64,000 nucleotides of DNA from Chryseobacterium oleae (GTDB lineage: Bacteria > Bacteroidota > Bacteroidia > Flavobacteriales > Weeksellaceae): positions 186,001 through 250,000 of the forward strand of contig NZ_FOVD01000007.1 of assembly GCF_900115055.1 (NCBI RefSeq), given 5' to 3'. The position numbers and the translations under genes were made by a program. The notes under the pieces were generated by a model, which saw only the letters and a list, made by a program, of their open reading frames with translations, had not been told where the DNA came from and did no database searches. This document shows positions 46,149-54,657 of the stretch, in pieces (the first letter of the stretch is position 1; every line of letters starts with the position of its first letter).

Positions 46149-46180
46149 GGTTGTCAGTTGTCAGTTGTTGGTTGCTGGTT
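46149..46180. repeat. Degenerate GTTGTCA microrepeat
   Basis: GGTTGTCAGTTGTCAGTTG and a degenerate continuation (TTGGTTGCTGGTT) form about four 7-bp units in noncoding DNA. It looks like simple-sequence expansion. Confidence 0.55.
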
Positions 46181-46237
46181 AATCGCAATCAAGCTAATGA
46201 GTTATTGTTTTATGTTTAGATTCTCTGCTCTTGTTTG

Positions 46238-46478
46238 GGCTTAGTTTCAAAACTTAGGGAAGAAATGAATTTTTTTTCACGCAAAGTTCTATGAAAAATG
46301 CTTTTGAATTAGAGGAGGCAAAGAGTTCGACTCCGTCAATGATGAAGCTGCCGGATAGCGTCTGCTTAATCGAATCAATTTCATTGATTCCGCCTTTGCT
46401 CCCCTTTATCAATAGATTAATCAATTTCTTTGCGTAATAAAAAAACCTTATCCGCATCTTAAGTTTTGAGACTGATCC
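46238..46478. mobile_element. MITE-like element, copy 1
   Basis: This 241-bp noncoding segment is bounded by imperfect inverted repeats: left arm GGCTTAGTTTCAAAACTTAG, right arm the complement of GGATCAGTCTCAAAACTTAA (17 of 21 positions agree). An inner inverted pair CGCAAAG (46280) and CTTTGCG (46428) extends the symmetry, so the whole element can fold into a long hairpin. The same end sequence bounds a 247-bp element at 62915-63161 with a different interior. It encodes no transposase. Confidence 0.65.
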
Positions 46479-46544
46479 ACTTTTTATCTAGCCCCGAAGC
46501 TTTGGAATTGATCTCTTCTTTTTTCTTGATTCTAACTTCTAAAA

Positions 46545-46573
46545 CAAAAAACTCCGCATTAATCTGCGGAGTC
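46545..46573 (-). terminator. Terminator of lysA
   Basis: On the minus strand, ACTCCGCA and TGCGGAGT form a perfect stem followed by six T, about 20 bp after the lysA stop. Confidence 0.9.
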
Positions 46574-46593
46574 TTTGTTATTTATAGTTGATA

Positions 46594-47793
46594 TTAAATT
46601 ACTTCTATCTGATTTCTTAATAAATCTTCAAATTCATCTCTCTTACGGATCAGGAGTGCTTTCCCGTCTAAGAACAGAACCTCAGCCGGCTTTAATCTTG
46701 AATTGAAGTTTGAACTCATTTCAAAACCGTAAGCCCCTGCATTATGGAAAGCCAGAATATCTCCTTCTCTTACCTCATTCAGTTTTCTGTCCCAGGCAAA
46801 TGTATCGGTTTCACAGATGTTTCCTACTACCGTATAAATTCTTTCCGCTCCTTTTGGATTAGAAAGGTTTTCGATCTTGTGATAAGAGTCGTAGAACATC
46901 GGACGGATCAGGTGATTAAATCCTGAATTTACCCCTACAAATACAGTAGCTGTCGTTTGCTTAATGACATTAGCTTTTACTAAAAGATATCCGCTTTTTC
47001 CTACCAAGAATTTTCCCGGTTCAAACCAAAGTTCGAATTTTCTTCCTGTAGATTTTGTGAAATCGGATATTACTTTTTCCACCTTCTTACCTAATGTTCT
47101 CACGTCTGTTTCTTCTTCGCTATCCTGATAAGGAATTTTGAAACCGCTTCCCATATCCAGATATTTAAGATTAGGGAAATGCTCGGAAAGTTCCAGCATG
47201 ATATCCAGTGCCTGAAGGAAAACGTCCGGATCTTTGATCTCGCTTCCTGTGTGCATGTGAAGACCTTCCACATTAAGGTTGGTACTTTTCATCACTCTTT
47301 CGATATGACGAACCTGGTGGATAGAGATCCCGAACTTGCTGTCGATATGTCCCGTTGAAATTTTATAGTTTCCGCCCGCGAAAATATGCGGATTGATTCT
47401 TACAAGGATAGGATACGTATTTCCGTATTTATTCCCGAACTGCTCAAGAATAGAGATATTATCTATGTTAATATGAACTCCGAAAGCCATTGCTTCTTCT
47501 ATTTCAGCCAGGTCTACACAGTTGGGAGTAAACAGGATTTTCTCTTTCGGAAATCCTACCTTTAGTCCTAGTCTGACTTCATTAATAGATACACAATCCA
47601 AAGAAGCACCCAAGTTCTTGACGTACTTTAAAATGTTGATGTTCGTCAACGCCTTTGCCGCATAGAAAAACTTTGTGTGTTTTAAAAAAGAGGATGTAAG
47701 TTTCTCGTATTGAACTTTGATGGATTCAGCATCATAAACATACACCGGGGTGCCAAAATCATTGGCAATCTTTAATAATTCTTTTGAATTCAT
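46594..47793 (-). CDS. lysA: Diaminopimelate decarboxylase
   Basis: This PLP enzyme makes L-lysine from meso-diaminopimelate, the last step of lysine synthesis. The 399 residues fit the family. The PLP lysine is K47 in FYAAKALTN. HMHTGSEI, LDMGSGFKIPY (glycine-rich phosphate loop), EPGKFLVGKSG and the C-terminal CETDTFAWDR / NAGAYGFEMSSNFNSR are conserved. It is monocistronic. Its leader contains a Lys-rich 23-codon ORF and a strong terminator just before the start codon, which points to attenuation by lysine supply. Confidence 0.95.
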   Translation of the reverse strand: MNSKELLKIANDFGTPVYVYDAESIKVQYEKLTSSFLKHTKFFYAAKALTNINILKYVKNLGASLDCVSINEVRLGLKVGFPKEKILFTPNCVDLAEIEEAMAFGVHINIDNISILEQFGNKYGNTYPILVRINPHIFAGGNYKISTGHIDSKFGISIHQVRHIERVMKSTNLNVEGLHMHTGSEIKDPDVFLQALDIMLELSEHFPNLKYLDMGSGFKIPYQDSEEETDVRTLGKKVEKVISDFTKSTGRKFELWFEPGKFLVGKSGYLLVKANVIKQTTATVFVGVNSGFNHLIRPMFYDSYHKIENLSNPKGAERIYTVVGNICETDTFAWDRKLNEVREGDILAFHNAGAYGFEMSSNFNSRLKPAEVLFLDGKALLIRKRDEFEDLLRNQIEVI

Positions 47794-47809
47794 AATTTTA
47801 TTTTAACAT

Positions 47810-47843
47810 AAAAAAAGGCAGATTCTTAGATAAAGAACCTGCC
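47810..47843 (-). terminator. Attenuator terminator in the lysA leader
   Basis: On the minus strand, GGCAGGTTCTT and AAGAATCTGCC form an 11-bp stem with a single G-U pair and a 5-base loop (TATCT), followed by seven T. It ends about 16 bp before the lysA start codon and about 31 bp after the leader-peptide stop. There is no other gene it could serve, since the upstream gene at 48037 ends 190 bp away with the promoter in between. Confidence 0.8.
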
Positions 47844-47874
47844 ACATTGATTATTTTTATGCAAGACAAGTCTT

Positions 47875-47946
47875 TTAAATATTCCAAACCTTAGAGAACT
47901 TTACAGTTCCCTTTTTTCCAGTTTTAATTTGTTTAAAATGTTGCAT
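47875..47946 (-). CDS. Candidate lysine-rich leader peptide of lysA
   Basis: This 23-codon ORF (ATG at 47946, TAA at 47875) lies in the lysA leader. Six of its 23 residues are Lys (positions 5, 8, 11, 12, 16 and 19), far above average. Its placement between a -7 element (47966-47973) and an intrinsic terminator just upstream of lysA is the classical arrangement of an amino-acid attenuator. The segment GGGAAC within it can pair with a nearby GTTC or, by wobble pairs, with GTTCTT of the terminator stem, so alternative folds are possible. Translation is not shown; AT-rich DNA can yield Lys codons by chance. Confidence 0.5.
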   Translation of the reverse strand: MQHFKQIKTGKKGTVKFSKVWNI

Positions 47947-47965
47947 TGCTTCTATTTATTTTTTG

Positions 47966-47973
47966 CAAAAATA
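47966..47973 (-). promoter_or_regulatory. Promoter -7 element of lysA
   Basis: TATTTTTG on the minus strand fits TAnnTTTG. It would start a transcript of about 165 nt before the lysA ATG, including the leader ORF. The -33 region has only CTG at a 17-bp spacing. Confidence 0.5.
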
Positions 47974-48036
47974 CTATTTATTTTTTATTTCAGGAGAATT
48001 GATTTCAAAACATCTTCTTTTTGAAGGCCTTATGGA

Positions 48037-48711
48037 TCAATCGTGTTTGGTAATTTTGAGGTCTGTGAAATGCCCAAGCGTACCCGGACCAATCCAAAGT
48101 CCGACCTTTCCGCGCTGACTTGCTCCCTGTTTCAGATCATTGACAATTAAAGTAGGTTGAGAGGCGCCATTCACAAAAAGTTTTGCAGTTTCATCCTTTA
48201 CTTCTATTTTCACTTTAATCCATTCGGCGGGCACCATATCGGCATAGGCTTCATATTTCTCCGGGGTTTCTTTTCGTAATTTTTCCCAGGGATAGCCTGG
48301 CCAGGAAATATATTGAGTAGAATGGTTTCTGCGCACCTGATCATTGGCTCGTCCGTTCGTTGGCCGCAAATAGAAAACTTCCATTTTAGAAATATCATCG
48401 GTCACCCGGAAAGCAATTCCTACAAAGCCACGGGCCGTTTCACTGGCGGTCGAATTGGTTTGTCCGGAAATCGTAGCTTCGATAATGCCATTGTGAAAAT
48501 CTGTATTTTTCAGCACAGCCAATGTCTTTTCATTGGTGACTTCTCCCTGAATTTCAATAACCAAAGCATTTTTATTTTTGTACTTCCCTTCTTTCACACT
48601 TACCTGAGAAGGAAGCACATCCGTTGTTTTCAACGATAAATTTTGCGCTTTGGATAAAGCAAAGGTTAGAATACTTAAGACCAAAGTTCCCCATAATTTT
48701 TTACTGATCAT
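48037..48711 (-). CDS. Secreted DUF1080 / LamG-like protein
   Basis: This 224-residue exported protein has a signal peptide (MISKKLWGTLVLSILTFALSKAQ). The mature part has the jelly-roll pattern of the 3-keto-disaccharide hydrolase (DUF1080) group: ALVIEIQGEVTNEKTLAVLKNTDFHNGIIEATISGQ, GFVGIAFRVTDD...EVFYLRPTNGR, and WIKVKIEVKDETAKLFVNGASQPTLIV followed by GKVGLWIGPGTLGHFTDLKI. The fold is supported; substrate and activity are unknown. It is a single gene. Confidence 0.82.
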   Translation of the reverse strand: MISKKLWGTLVLSILTFALSKAQNLSLKTTDVLPSQVSVKEGKYKNKNALVIEIQGEVTNEKTLAVLKNTDFHNGIIEATISGQTNSTASETARGFVGIAFRVTDDISKMEVFYLRPTNGRANDQVRRNHSTQYISWPGYPWEKLRKETPEKYEAYADMVPAEWIKVKIEVKDETAKLFVNGASQPTLIVNDLKQGASQRGKVGLWIGPGTLGHFTDLKITKHD

Positions 48712-48777
48712 AGCTTTGCGATTTTAATATTGAACGAAGCTTGAAGATAATAAAAATCAGGACTTAATGGGTCAATT

Positions 48778-50001
48778 TTATTTAGGCAGTGGTAAGGTCT
48801 CAAAATCTCCTCTGAGCAATGCCAGCTGAAGATCATTATGAAGATCCGTAGAAGGTAACGGAAGATCAATTTTCAGCTTCGCAAGCTTGCTCATGGTTTG
48901 AATCTGCGTAAACAGGTCGTAAAAACCATAAGACATGACTTTTCCGTTTCCAATGATCAGGAACATTTTTTCTCCTAATTTTTTTCCCTGTCCCAGCCAC
49001 AATTCATTTCTCTTTCTGAAATCAATCTTTTTCATGAAAACATTGACATCATTAAATTCTTCGTGCAAACTGATAAACTGAACTGCTTTTGTGCCCTGAG
49101 TAAATGATTTGAATTTAAGGATAGGCTTTTCGGCTTTATTAAGTTTATTTTTTTCAACAATGTATTTATTGTTTTTGAAATACAACCCGAACTGAAACGC
49201 TTCTTTTTTCTTGATATTTTTGGAATTCAGGATCAGCTTGGCAATAATATCTGAACCTGTAAGCTCATAATTGATCTGCTCAACCTCTCTCTGAATCTCT
49301 TCCCACCTCTTGGATTTGGAATTAAATACTTTCTTTGAAAATTTATTGATATCCTGAACGTAATCCGATAAAATGATCTTCCCCGCTTCATTCTGGAAGT
49401 AGACAAAACCTTTTTCATTCGGAAGATCCTGAGTCAGGATTTTGATTTTATTAATGTAGGTCTTGGCATTGGTTTCATCATGCTGCTTCTGGATGATTTC
49501 ATTTTCTGTATCTTTTGAGATCAGCAGTTTGAACAGTTCCAATGTTGCTCTTGCGTCACCATCTGCCCTGTGATGATTCGTTAACGGAATTCCAAGCGAT
49601 TTTACCAATTTCCCCAATGAATAACTTACCTCATCCGGGATCATTTTCTTCGCTAAAGGAATGGTATCTAAAGTATTGGTCTGAAAATCATAACCCAGCC
49701 TTTTGAAAGACTGGCGCAGCATTCTGTAATCAAAATCAATATTGTGCCCTACGAGGATGGTATTCTGAGTGATTTCAATGACTCTTTTGGCTATTTCATG
49801 AAATTTAGGAGCGGTTTTGACCATTTTGGGCGTAATACTTGTCAGTTTCTGCACAAAAGGGGTAATATCACTTTCAGGATTTACGAGAGATATAAACTGG
49901 TCAGTAATTTTCTGGCCATCATACCTGTAGATGGCTATATCTATAATGCATTCATTTCTATAACCTGCACCATTACTTTCTATATCTATAATCGAATACA
50001 T
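48778..50001 (-). CDS. DnaQ-like 3'-5' exonuclease with degenerate GIY-YIG module
   Basis: The 407-residue protein has an N-terminal DEDD exonuclease of the Pol III epsilon type: DIES at 6-9, HNIDFD at 86-91 and HHRADGDA at 143-150, so the catalytic residues are present. After a linker, residues about 190-270 align by pattern with a UvrC-like GIY-YIG nuclease (LPNEKGFVYFQNEAGKII, then YELTGSDIIAKLIL). The GIY is replaced by GFV and the YIG by residues around LSD, so this part is probably not catalytic. The rest (270-407) resembles the UvrC/Cho-type C-terminal region. It may act in repair or proofreading. Confidence 0.85.
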   Translation of the reverse strand: MYSIIDIESNGAGYRNECIIDIAIYRYDGQKITDQFISLVNPESDITPFVQKLTSITPKMVKTAPKFHEIAKRVIEITQNTILVGHNIDFDYRMLRQSFKRLGYDFQTNTLDTIPLAKKMIPDEVSYSLGKLVKSLGIPLTNHHRADGDARATLELFKLLISKDTENEIIQKQHDETNAKTYINKIKILTQDLPNEKGFVYFQNEAGKIILSDYVQDINKFSKKVFNSKSKRWEEIQREVEQINYELTGSDIIAKLILNSKNIKKKEAFQFGLYFKNNKYIVEKNKLNKAEKPILKFKSFTQGTKAVQFISLHEEFNDVNVFMKKIDFRKRNELWLGQGKKLGEKMFLIIGNGKVMSYGFYDLFTQIQTMSKLAKLKIDLPLPSTDLHNDLQLALLRGDFETLPLPK

Positions 50002-50318
50002 TGAATTGTAGTTATACTGCTATTTTTTTGATTAATATTAATAATTCCCGTCATCATCAGCCCGGAACATAAACTTATGAGCCTTAGTACATAACCCATG
50101 CCATCTGTCCCTGTCAGCTGCAATTGTATCTGCTGCCTGTCTTTGATATTCACAAGAACACCGTAGAACGTACACACAGACTGATCAACGAAAATTATTC
50201 CGCCCAATAACTGATACAGCCATTTTTTATCCACCAGTAAAGGCAGTCCTGCTAAAATAACAAAAATTATGTCAAAAAAAGTAAAACGGGCATTGATACT
50301 GTCCATTGCCAGCTTCAA
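49986..50318 (-). CDS. Small membrane protein (hypothetical)
   Basis: This 110-residue ORF overlaps the start of the exonuclease gene by 16 bp. It has two or three hydrophobic segments (FFDIIFVILAGLPLLVD, WLYQLLGGIIFVDQSV, YVLRLISLCSGLMMTGIINI). No family is recognised. The overlap with a co-directional gene and the membrane pattern favour a real gene, but the codon support is weak, and the C-terminal residues read through the exonuclease start. Confidence 0.5.
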   Translation of the reverse strand: MKLAMDSINARFTFFDIIFVILAGLPLLVDKKWLYQLLGGIIFVDQSVCTFYGVLVNIKDRQQIQLQLTGTDGMGYVLRLISLCSGLMMTGIININQKNSSITTIQCIRL

Positions 50319-50397
50319 AACGGCTTGCCCGATCCAATAAAAAGCTGATACTCTTCTCTTAGCAGGATTATTTTTTTATAGAATTAATTTTAAAACC

Positions 50398-51924
50398 TTA
50401 TCTCTTTCTTCCTCCCAATCCGAACATTCCCAGGATGGCTTTTGCCCCTTCACGCATCAAAGTGCTGGTAAAAGTTCTTCCGGCTTTACTTTGAAGCACC
50501 TGTTCAAACATTCCCGGCTCTTCTTTCACCGGCTTTGTCTTTTGGGTAGGTGCAGGATTTTGGGCTGCCTGCTCCATTCTGTTCGTTAATATTTCATATG
50601 CTGATTCCTTATCAACAGGCTGTTCGTATTTAGCAACCAAAGCAGAATTCCCTGTTAATTCCGAAATTTCCGCATCACTTAAAACATCCATTCTCGATTC
50701 CGGAGAGATCAGATAGGTGTGAACAAGCGGTGTAGGAATCCCTTTTTCATCCAAAGCGGTCACAAATGCTTCTCCGATCCCCAGATTCTGGATCAGGCTT
50801 GATGCATTATAAAACTCCGTTGTCGGATAGTTTTCAACAGCTTTCGTAATTTCTTTTTTATCTTTTGCGGTAAATCCTCTCAAAGCATGCTGAATCTTCA
50901 GTCCCAGCTGAGACAAAACATTTTCAGGAACATCGCCCGGAATCTGTGTGATAAAATAAATCCCCACTCCTTTGGAACGGATCAGTTTTACCATCGTCTC
51001 AATTTGTGAAAGCAGTGCTTTTGAAGCTTCATCAAAAATCAGGTGGGCTTCGTCTATGAAAAGAACTAATTTTGGTTTTCCGCTGTCTCCTTCTTCAGGG
51101 AAAGTCATATAAATTTCGGCAAAAAGCGACAGCATAAATGTAGAAAACAACTGTGGCTTACTCTGAATCTCGGCTACTCTTAAAATGTTTACGACTCCTT
51201 TTCCATCTCTGGTTTCAAGAAGGTCATGAACATCAAAGCTTAATTCACCGAAGAAATCAGAAGCTCCCTGCTGCTCAAGCGCAACAATAGATCTTAGAAT
51301 CGTACCCAAAGAAGCCGAAGCAATGGATCCGTAGTTGGCCGCCAGTTCAGCTTTTCCCTGTGCATTGTCTGTTACGTACTGCAGAACTTTTTTTAAATCA
51401 TTTAAATCAATTAATGGAAGACCTTTATCATCACAATATTTGAAAACAATAGACATGATACTTTGTTGAGTATCATTCAGTTCAAGAATTTTGCTTAATA
51501 AAACAGGTCCGAATTCCGTCACAGTCGCCCTTAGCTTAACTCCTTTTCCTCCGGAAATACTCATCAGCTCTACCGGGAAGGTTTGTGGATTGTAGGGAAG
51601 CTGCGTTTTAGCATACCTTTCTTCAATGATAGGATTCATCTGTCCCGCTTCTGCAATTCCTGAAAAGTCTCCTTTAATATCTAAAACCAAAGAAGGAATT
51701 CCGGCGTGAGAAAGCTGTTCAGCAAAAACCTGCAGCGTTTTCGTCTTACCTGTTCCTGTAGCGCCTGCAATAAGTCCATGTCGGTTGATTGTTTTCAAAG
51801 GAATCGTTACGTTGACTTCCGGGACAACTTCCCCGTCCAGCATTCCTTTTCCTAATATAATGTGCTCTCCTTTTGAAGTATATCTTGAATTCAGTTCTTC
51901 AATAAATTGTGTTTTGTCTGCCAT
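50398..51924 (-). CDS. HerA-like ATPase (DUF853 family)
   Basis: This 508-residue HerA/FtsK-type ATPase is a putative DNA translocase or helicase. Walker A is in AGATGTGKTKT (near 54-64). Walker B is LVLFIDEAHLIFDEA, with the sensor region IYFITQIPGDVPENVLSQLGLKIQHALRGFTAKD. It is a widely distributed protein of unproven role. It diverges from the secreted-protein gene at 52080, with an inverted repeat between them. Confidence 0.9.
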   Translation of the reverse strand: MADKTQFIEELNSRYTSKGEHIILGKGMLDGEVVPEVNVTIPLKTINRHGLIAGATGTGKTKTLQVFAEQLSHAGIPSLVLDIKGDFSGIAEAGQMNPIIEERYAKTQLPYNPQTFPVELMSISGGKGVKLRATVTEFGPVLLSKILELNDTQQSIMSIVFKYCDDKGLPLIDLNDLKKVLQYVTDNAQGKAELAANYGSIASASLGTILRSIVALEQQGASDFFGELSFDVHDLLETRDGKGVVNILRVAEIQSKPQLFSTFMLSLFAEIYMTFPEEGDSGKPKLVLFIDEAHLIFDEASKALLSQIETMVKLIRSKGVGIYFITQIPGDVPENVLSQLGLKIQHALRGFTAKDKKEITKAVENYPTTEFYNASSLIQNLGIGEAFVTALDEKGIPTPLVHTYLISPESRMDVLSDAEISELTGNSALVAKYEQPVDKESAYEILTNRMEQAAQNPAPTQKTKPVKEEPGMFEQVLQSKAGRTFTSTLMREGAKAILGMFGLGGRKR

Positions 51925-52011
51925 CTGATCTTTTTTTAACTTATAAATATAAAAGTTTTTGCAAAATATTCGGGTATTAAAGTCATATTACATGATTAAA
52001 TTTAGTTTTAA

Positions 52012-52042
52012 CTTGTACAAATAATACTTAATTTAGTACAAG
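52012..52042. repeat. Inverted repeat in a divergent intergenic region
   Basis: CTTGTAC (52012-52018) and GTACAAG (52036-52042) form a perfect 7-bp inverted repeat with a 17-bp spacer; AAGTACAAC follows as a third half-site. It lies between the HerA-like gene and the gene at 52080 and could be an operator or hairpin. Confidence 0.4.
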
Positions 52043-52079
52043 AAAGTACAACTCATTTCATATGCAGCATCCCATTATG

Positions 52080-53132
52080 TTCAGGAAAAATTTACTGATT
52101 ATTTTTTCCCTTGTATTCGCAACTGTTTTCTCCCAACAAAGGGCACAGCCGGCAAAGTTATCGGCAAAGGGAGATTATACCCATGAATCAACTTCCACTA
52201 TATTCCCGGCGTTATGGTCAGGGTTTCAGCGGGAGGCGATCTACTCTTATGATCTTAAAAACAATCATTTGGCAGTAGGCTACGTTCAGCAAACAACGAA
52301 AAAAAATAAAACAACACTTACGCTCTACATTTATCCTAAAAAAGAAATTGACAATCAGCTGTTAAGAGATGAATTTTCTACCTACGAGTATGCTCTTAAC
52401 CAGAATTCCAACAAAGGTACCGATCTCAAACCTTCATTCGGAAGTGCTTCCAATGAGCATCTGAAAGTCAACTATATATATTCCATTTTTGATCATTCCA
52501 TGGGGCAGCCTGATTTTTTTAAAGGGGTAAAATACACAGACAAAAAGTCTCTTCTCGCAATCTACGAATGTGGAGGCTGGGGCTTTAAGATCAGAATATC
52601 CAGTGATGATATGACCTCAGATCAGATCGCGGAATTAAAAGACAAAACCGAAAACTATTTCGGACTGCTGAATATTGCGTCTAAAAGACCTCTTCCGATA
52701 AGCAAAACTCCCGACATCGTTCTATCTCCTGTGGTCAAAAGAGATTCTATGATGATTAATTCTACAATCACCGCTGCACAGGCAAAAATTGAATGGCTGG
52801 GAACTCATTTGGAAAAGAAAGAGCTGCTCACAGGTTTCAATGATATGAATATTGATTCTGAGGTATTTGCCATTGAAAAAATGATAGAGTTTTATAAAAA
52901 ACATGAAAAAGACTGGACTATGGACCGGGATACTAAAAAATATTTTGATGAAATGATCCGAATAGCCGACAACGGAAAAATCAAAGATCACATTTACGAA
53001 AAATACAACAGACTGATTAATTATGAACAGGGAGCAGCCAGAAAAGACGATTACATCCAGTTCAGGATAGATAAAAACATTTCGGAAGACACCAATCAGA
53101 TTTTGTATAAAATATTTTATAAATTAGAATAA
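52080..53132 (+). CDS. Secreted protein of unknown function
   Basis: No family is recognised. The ATG at 52080 (MFRKNLLIIFSLVFATVFSQ) gives a proper signal peptide and 350 residues; an upstream in-frame ATG adds six. The mature part has a beta-rich N-terminal domain (AVGYVQQTTKKNKTTLTLYIYPKKE; LAIYECGGWGFKIRISSDDMTSDQIAELKDK). A helical C-terminal part follows (AIEKMIEFYKKHEKDWTMDRDTKKYFDEMIRIADNG). It precedes the MBL-rhodanese gene by 114 bp and is probably separate from it. Confidence 0.75.
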   Translation, partial: FRKNLLIIFSLVFATVFSQQRAQPAKLSAKGDYTHESTSTIFPALWSGFQREAIYSYDLKNNHLAVGYVQQTTKKNKTTLTLYIYPKKEIDNQLLRDEFSTYEYALNQNSNKGTDLKPSFGSASNEHLKVNYIYSIFDHSMGQPDFFKGVKYTDKKSLLAIYECGGWGFKIRISSDDMTSDQIAELKDKTENYFGLLNIASKRPLPISKTPDIVLSPVVKRDSMMINSTITAAQAKIEWLGTHLEKKELLTGFNDMNIDSEVFAIEKMIEFYKKHEKDWTMDRDTKKYFDEMIRIADNGKIKDHIYEKYNRLINYEQGAARKDDYIQFRIDKNISEDTNQILYKIFYKLE

Positions 53133-53246
53133 ATAAAGGGTATATAGATTTATTCTATCGTTATAGTTTCTCTATAATGACCCGTTTTAAAAATAAAACC
53201 CGATTTTTGTAGATTAATATCAATAACAAAATTGTTTATAAATAAG

Positions 53247-54656
53247 ATGAAAGTTGAACAAATATATACAGGATGCCTTGCCCAGGGAGCATATTATATT
53301 GTATCAGAAAATGAAGCTGTGATTATTGATCCTTTGAGAGAGGTTAAACCTTATCTGGATCGCCTTGATAAAGACCATGTAACTTTAAAATATATTTTTG
53401 AGACCCATTTCCACGCTGATTTCGTTTCAGGACATTTGGATCTGAGTAAAAAAACAGGAGCTCCTATTGTTTACGGACCTACCGCACAGCCTGCATTTGA
53501 GGCTATCATCGCTGAAGACAACCAGATCTTTGAGATCGGAAACATAAAAATCAAAGTACTGCATACTCCCGGACATACGATGGAGAGCACCACTTACCTT
53601 TTAATAGATGAAAACGGAACCGAAACCGCTATTTTTACTGGTGACACTCTGTTTTTAGGAGATGTCGGAAGACCAGATCTTGCGCAAAAAGCAACCAGTC
53701 TTACCCAAGAAGATCTTGCAGGAATTCTGTATGACAGTCTTCATACCAAAATTCTTCCATTGGATGACAGCATTACGGTTTACCCTGCGCACGGTGCCGG
53801 TTCAGCATGTGGAAAAAATATGCAGAAAGAAACCGTGGACATTCTGGGAAATCAGAAAAAGACCAATTATGCGCTTAACCAGCCGGATAAAGAATCATTT
53901 ATCAGAGAAGTTCTTGACGGCCTTACCGCTCCACCGAAATATTTCGGAATGAATGTAGCGATGAACAAAGGCGGATACGAAAGCCTTGATGTGGTGATGA
54001 CTAAAGGATTAAGCCCTATTGCTGCCGAAGATTTCGAAGATTTTGCAGAAGAAACCGGTGCCTTGATTTTAGATACAAGAAGCCCGGCAGAATTCCACAA
54101 AGGATTTATTCCTAATTCTGTCAACATAGGTTTGAAAGGAGATTTCGCGCCATGGGTTGGAAATATGATCGTAGATGTGAAACACCCTATTCTTCTTGTT
54201 GCTGATGAAGGAACTGAAGAAGAAGTGATTACCCGATTAAGCAGAGTCGGATTCGACAATGTGGTAGGATATTTGGACGGAAGCTTTGCATCATGGAAAT
54301 CTACAGGAAAAGAAACTGATGAAATTAAAAGGATAACTCCTGCTGAATTCGCAGAACAGTTTACAGAAAACGCTAAAGTAATCGATGTAAGAAAACTGAC
54401 TGAATATTCTGCTGAACATGTTGACAATGCATTCAACAAGCCATTGGACACCATCAGCGACTGGGTAAAAACCATTGATGATTCTGAACATTTCTTCCTG
54501 CACTGTGCCGGAGGATACAGAAGCATGATCGCAGCAAGCATCCTTAACGCACACGGAATCAGGAATTTTACTGAAATAGAAGGAGGCTTCAACGGCATCA
54601 AAAAAACAGAAAAATTACCGACTACAGATTTTGTTTGTCAGTCCAAAACATTATAG
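53247..54656 (+). CDS. MBL-fold persulfide dioxygenase-like protein with two rhodanese domains
   Basis: The 469-residue protein (ATG at 53247; an earlier ATG adds five residues) joins an ETHE1-like metallo-beta-lactamase domain to two rhodanese domains. The metal site is visible in THFHADFVSGH (residues 53-63), HTPGHTMES, FTGDTLFLGDVGRPDL and YPAHGAGSACG. The first rhodanese domain (about 270-360) has no Cys in its loop (LLVADEGTEEE) and should be inactive. The second (about 375-465) has the active Cys in FLHCAGGYRS. Enzymes of this type oxidise glutathione or low-molecular-weight persulfide to sulfite and handle sulfane sulfur. It is followed directly by a rhodanese lipoprotein and a thioredoxin. 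Confidence 0.9.
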   Translation: MKVEQIYTGCLAQGAYYIVSENEAVIIDPLREVKPYLDRLDKDHVTLKYIFETHFHADFVSGHLDLSKKTGAPIVYGPTAQPAFEAIIAEDNQIFEIGNIKIKVLHTPGHTMESTTYLLIDENGTETAIFTGDTLFLGDVGRPDLAQKATSLTQEDLAGILYDSLHTKILPLDDSITVYPAHGAGSACGKNMQKETVDILGNQKKTNYALNQPDKESFIREVLDGLTAPPKYFGMNVAMNKGGYESLDVVMTKGLSPIAAEDFEDFAEETGALILDTRSPAEFHKGFIPNSVNIGLKGDFAPWVGNMIVDVKHPILLVADEGTEEEVITRLSRVGFDNVVGYLDGSFASWKSTGKETDEIKRITPAEFAEQFTENAKVIDVRKLTEYSAEHVDNAFNKPLDTISDWVKTIDDSEHFFLHCAGGYRSMIAASILNAHGIRNFTEIEGGFNGIKKTEKLPTTDFVCQSKTL

Positions 54657-54657
54657 T

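Larger units (their letters stand above)
45927..46593. other. Long intergenic region with repeat sequences
   Basis: These 667 bp hold no convincing gene. They contain a short degenerate repeat (46149-46180), a MITE-like element (46238-46478) and the lysA terminator (46545-46573). A 67-codon open frame inside the MITE is not supported as a gene. Confidence 0.7.

Noticed and set aside
46254-46457. A 67-codon open frame in the intergenic region after poxB
   Set aside because: It lies wholly inside the MITE-like element, has no start context or homology pattern, and its interior differs in the other copy.
47810-47946. A lysine (L-box) riboswitch in front of lysA
   Set aside because: The leader is only about 165 nt and I could not find the conserved L-box core; the Lys-rich ORF plus terminator fits attenuation better.
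53867-54601. A 244-codon minus-strand open frame
   Set aside because: It is the exact antisense of the rhodanese part of the MBL-rhodanese gene, whose motifs are clear; the antisense translation shows no domain pattern.
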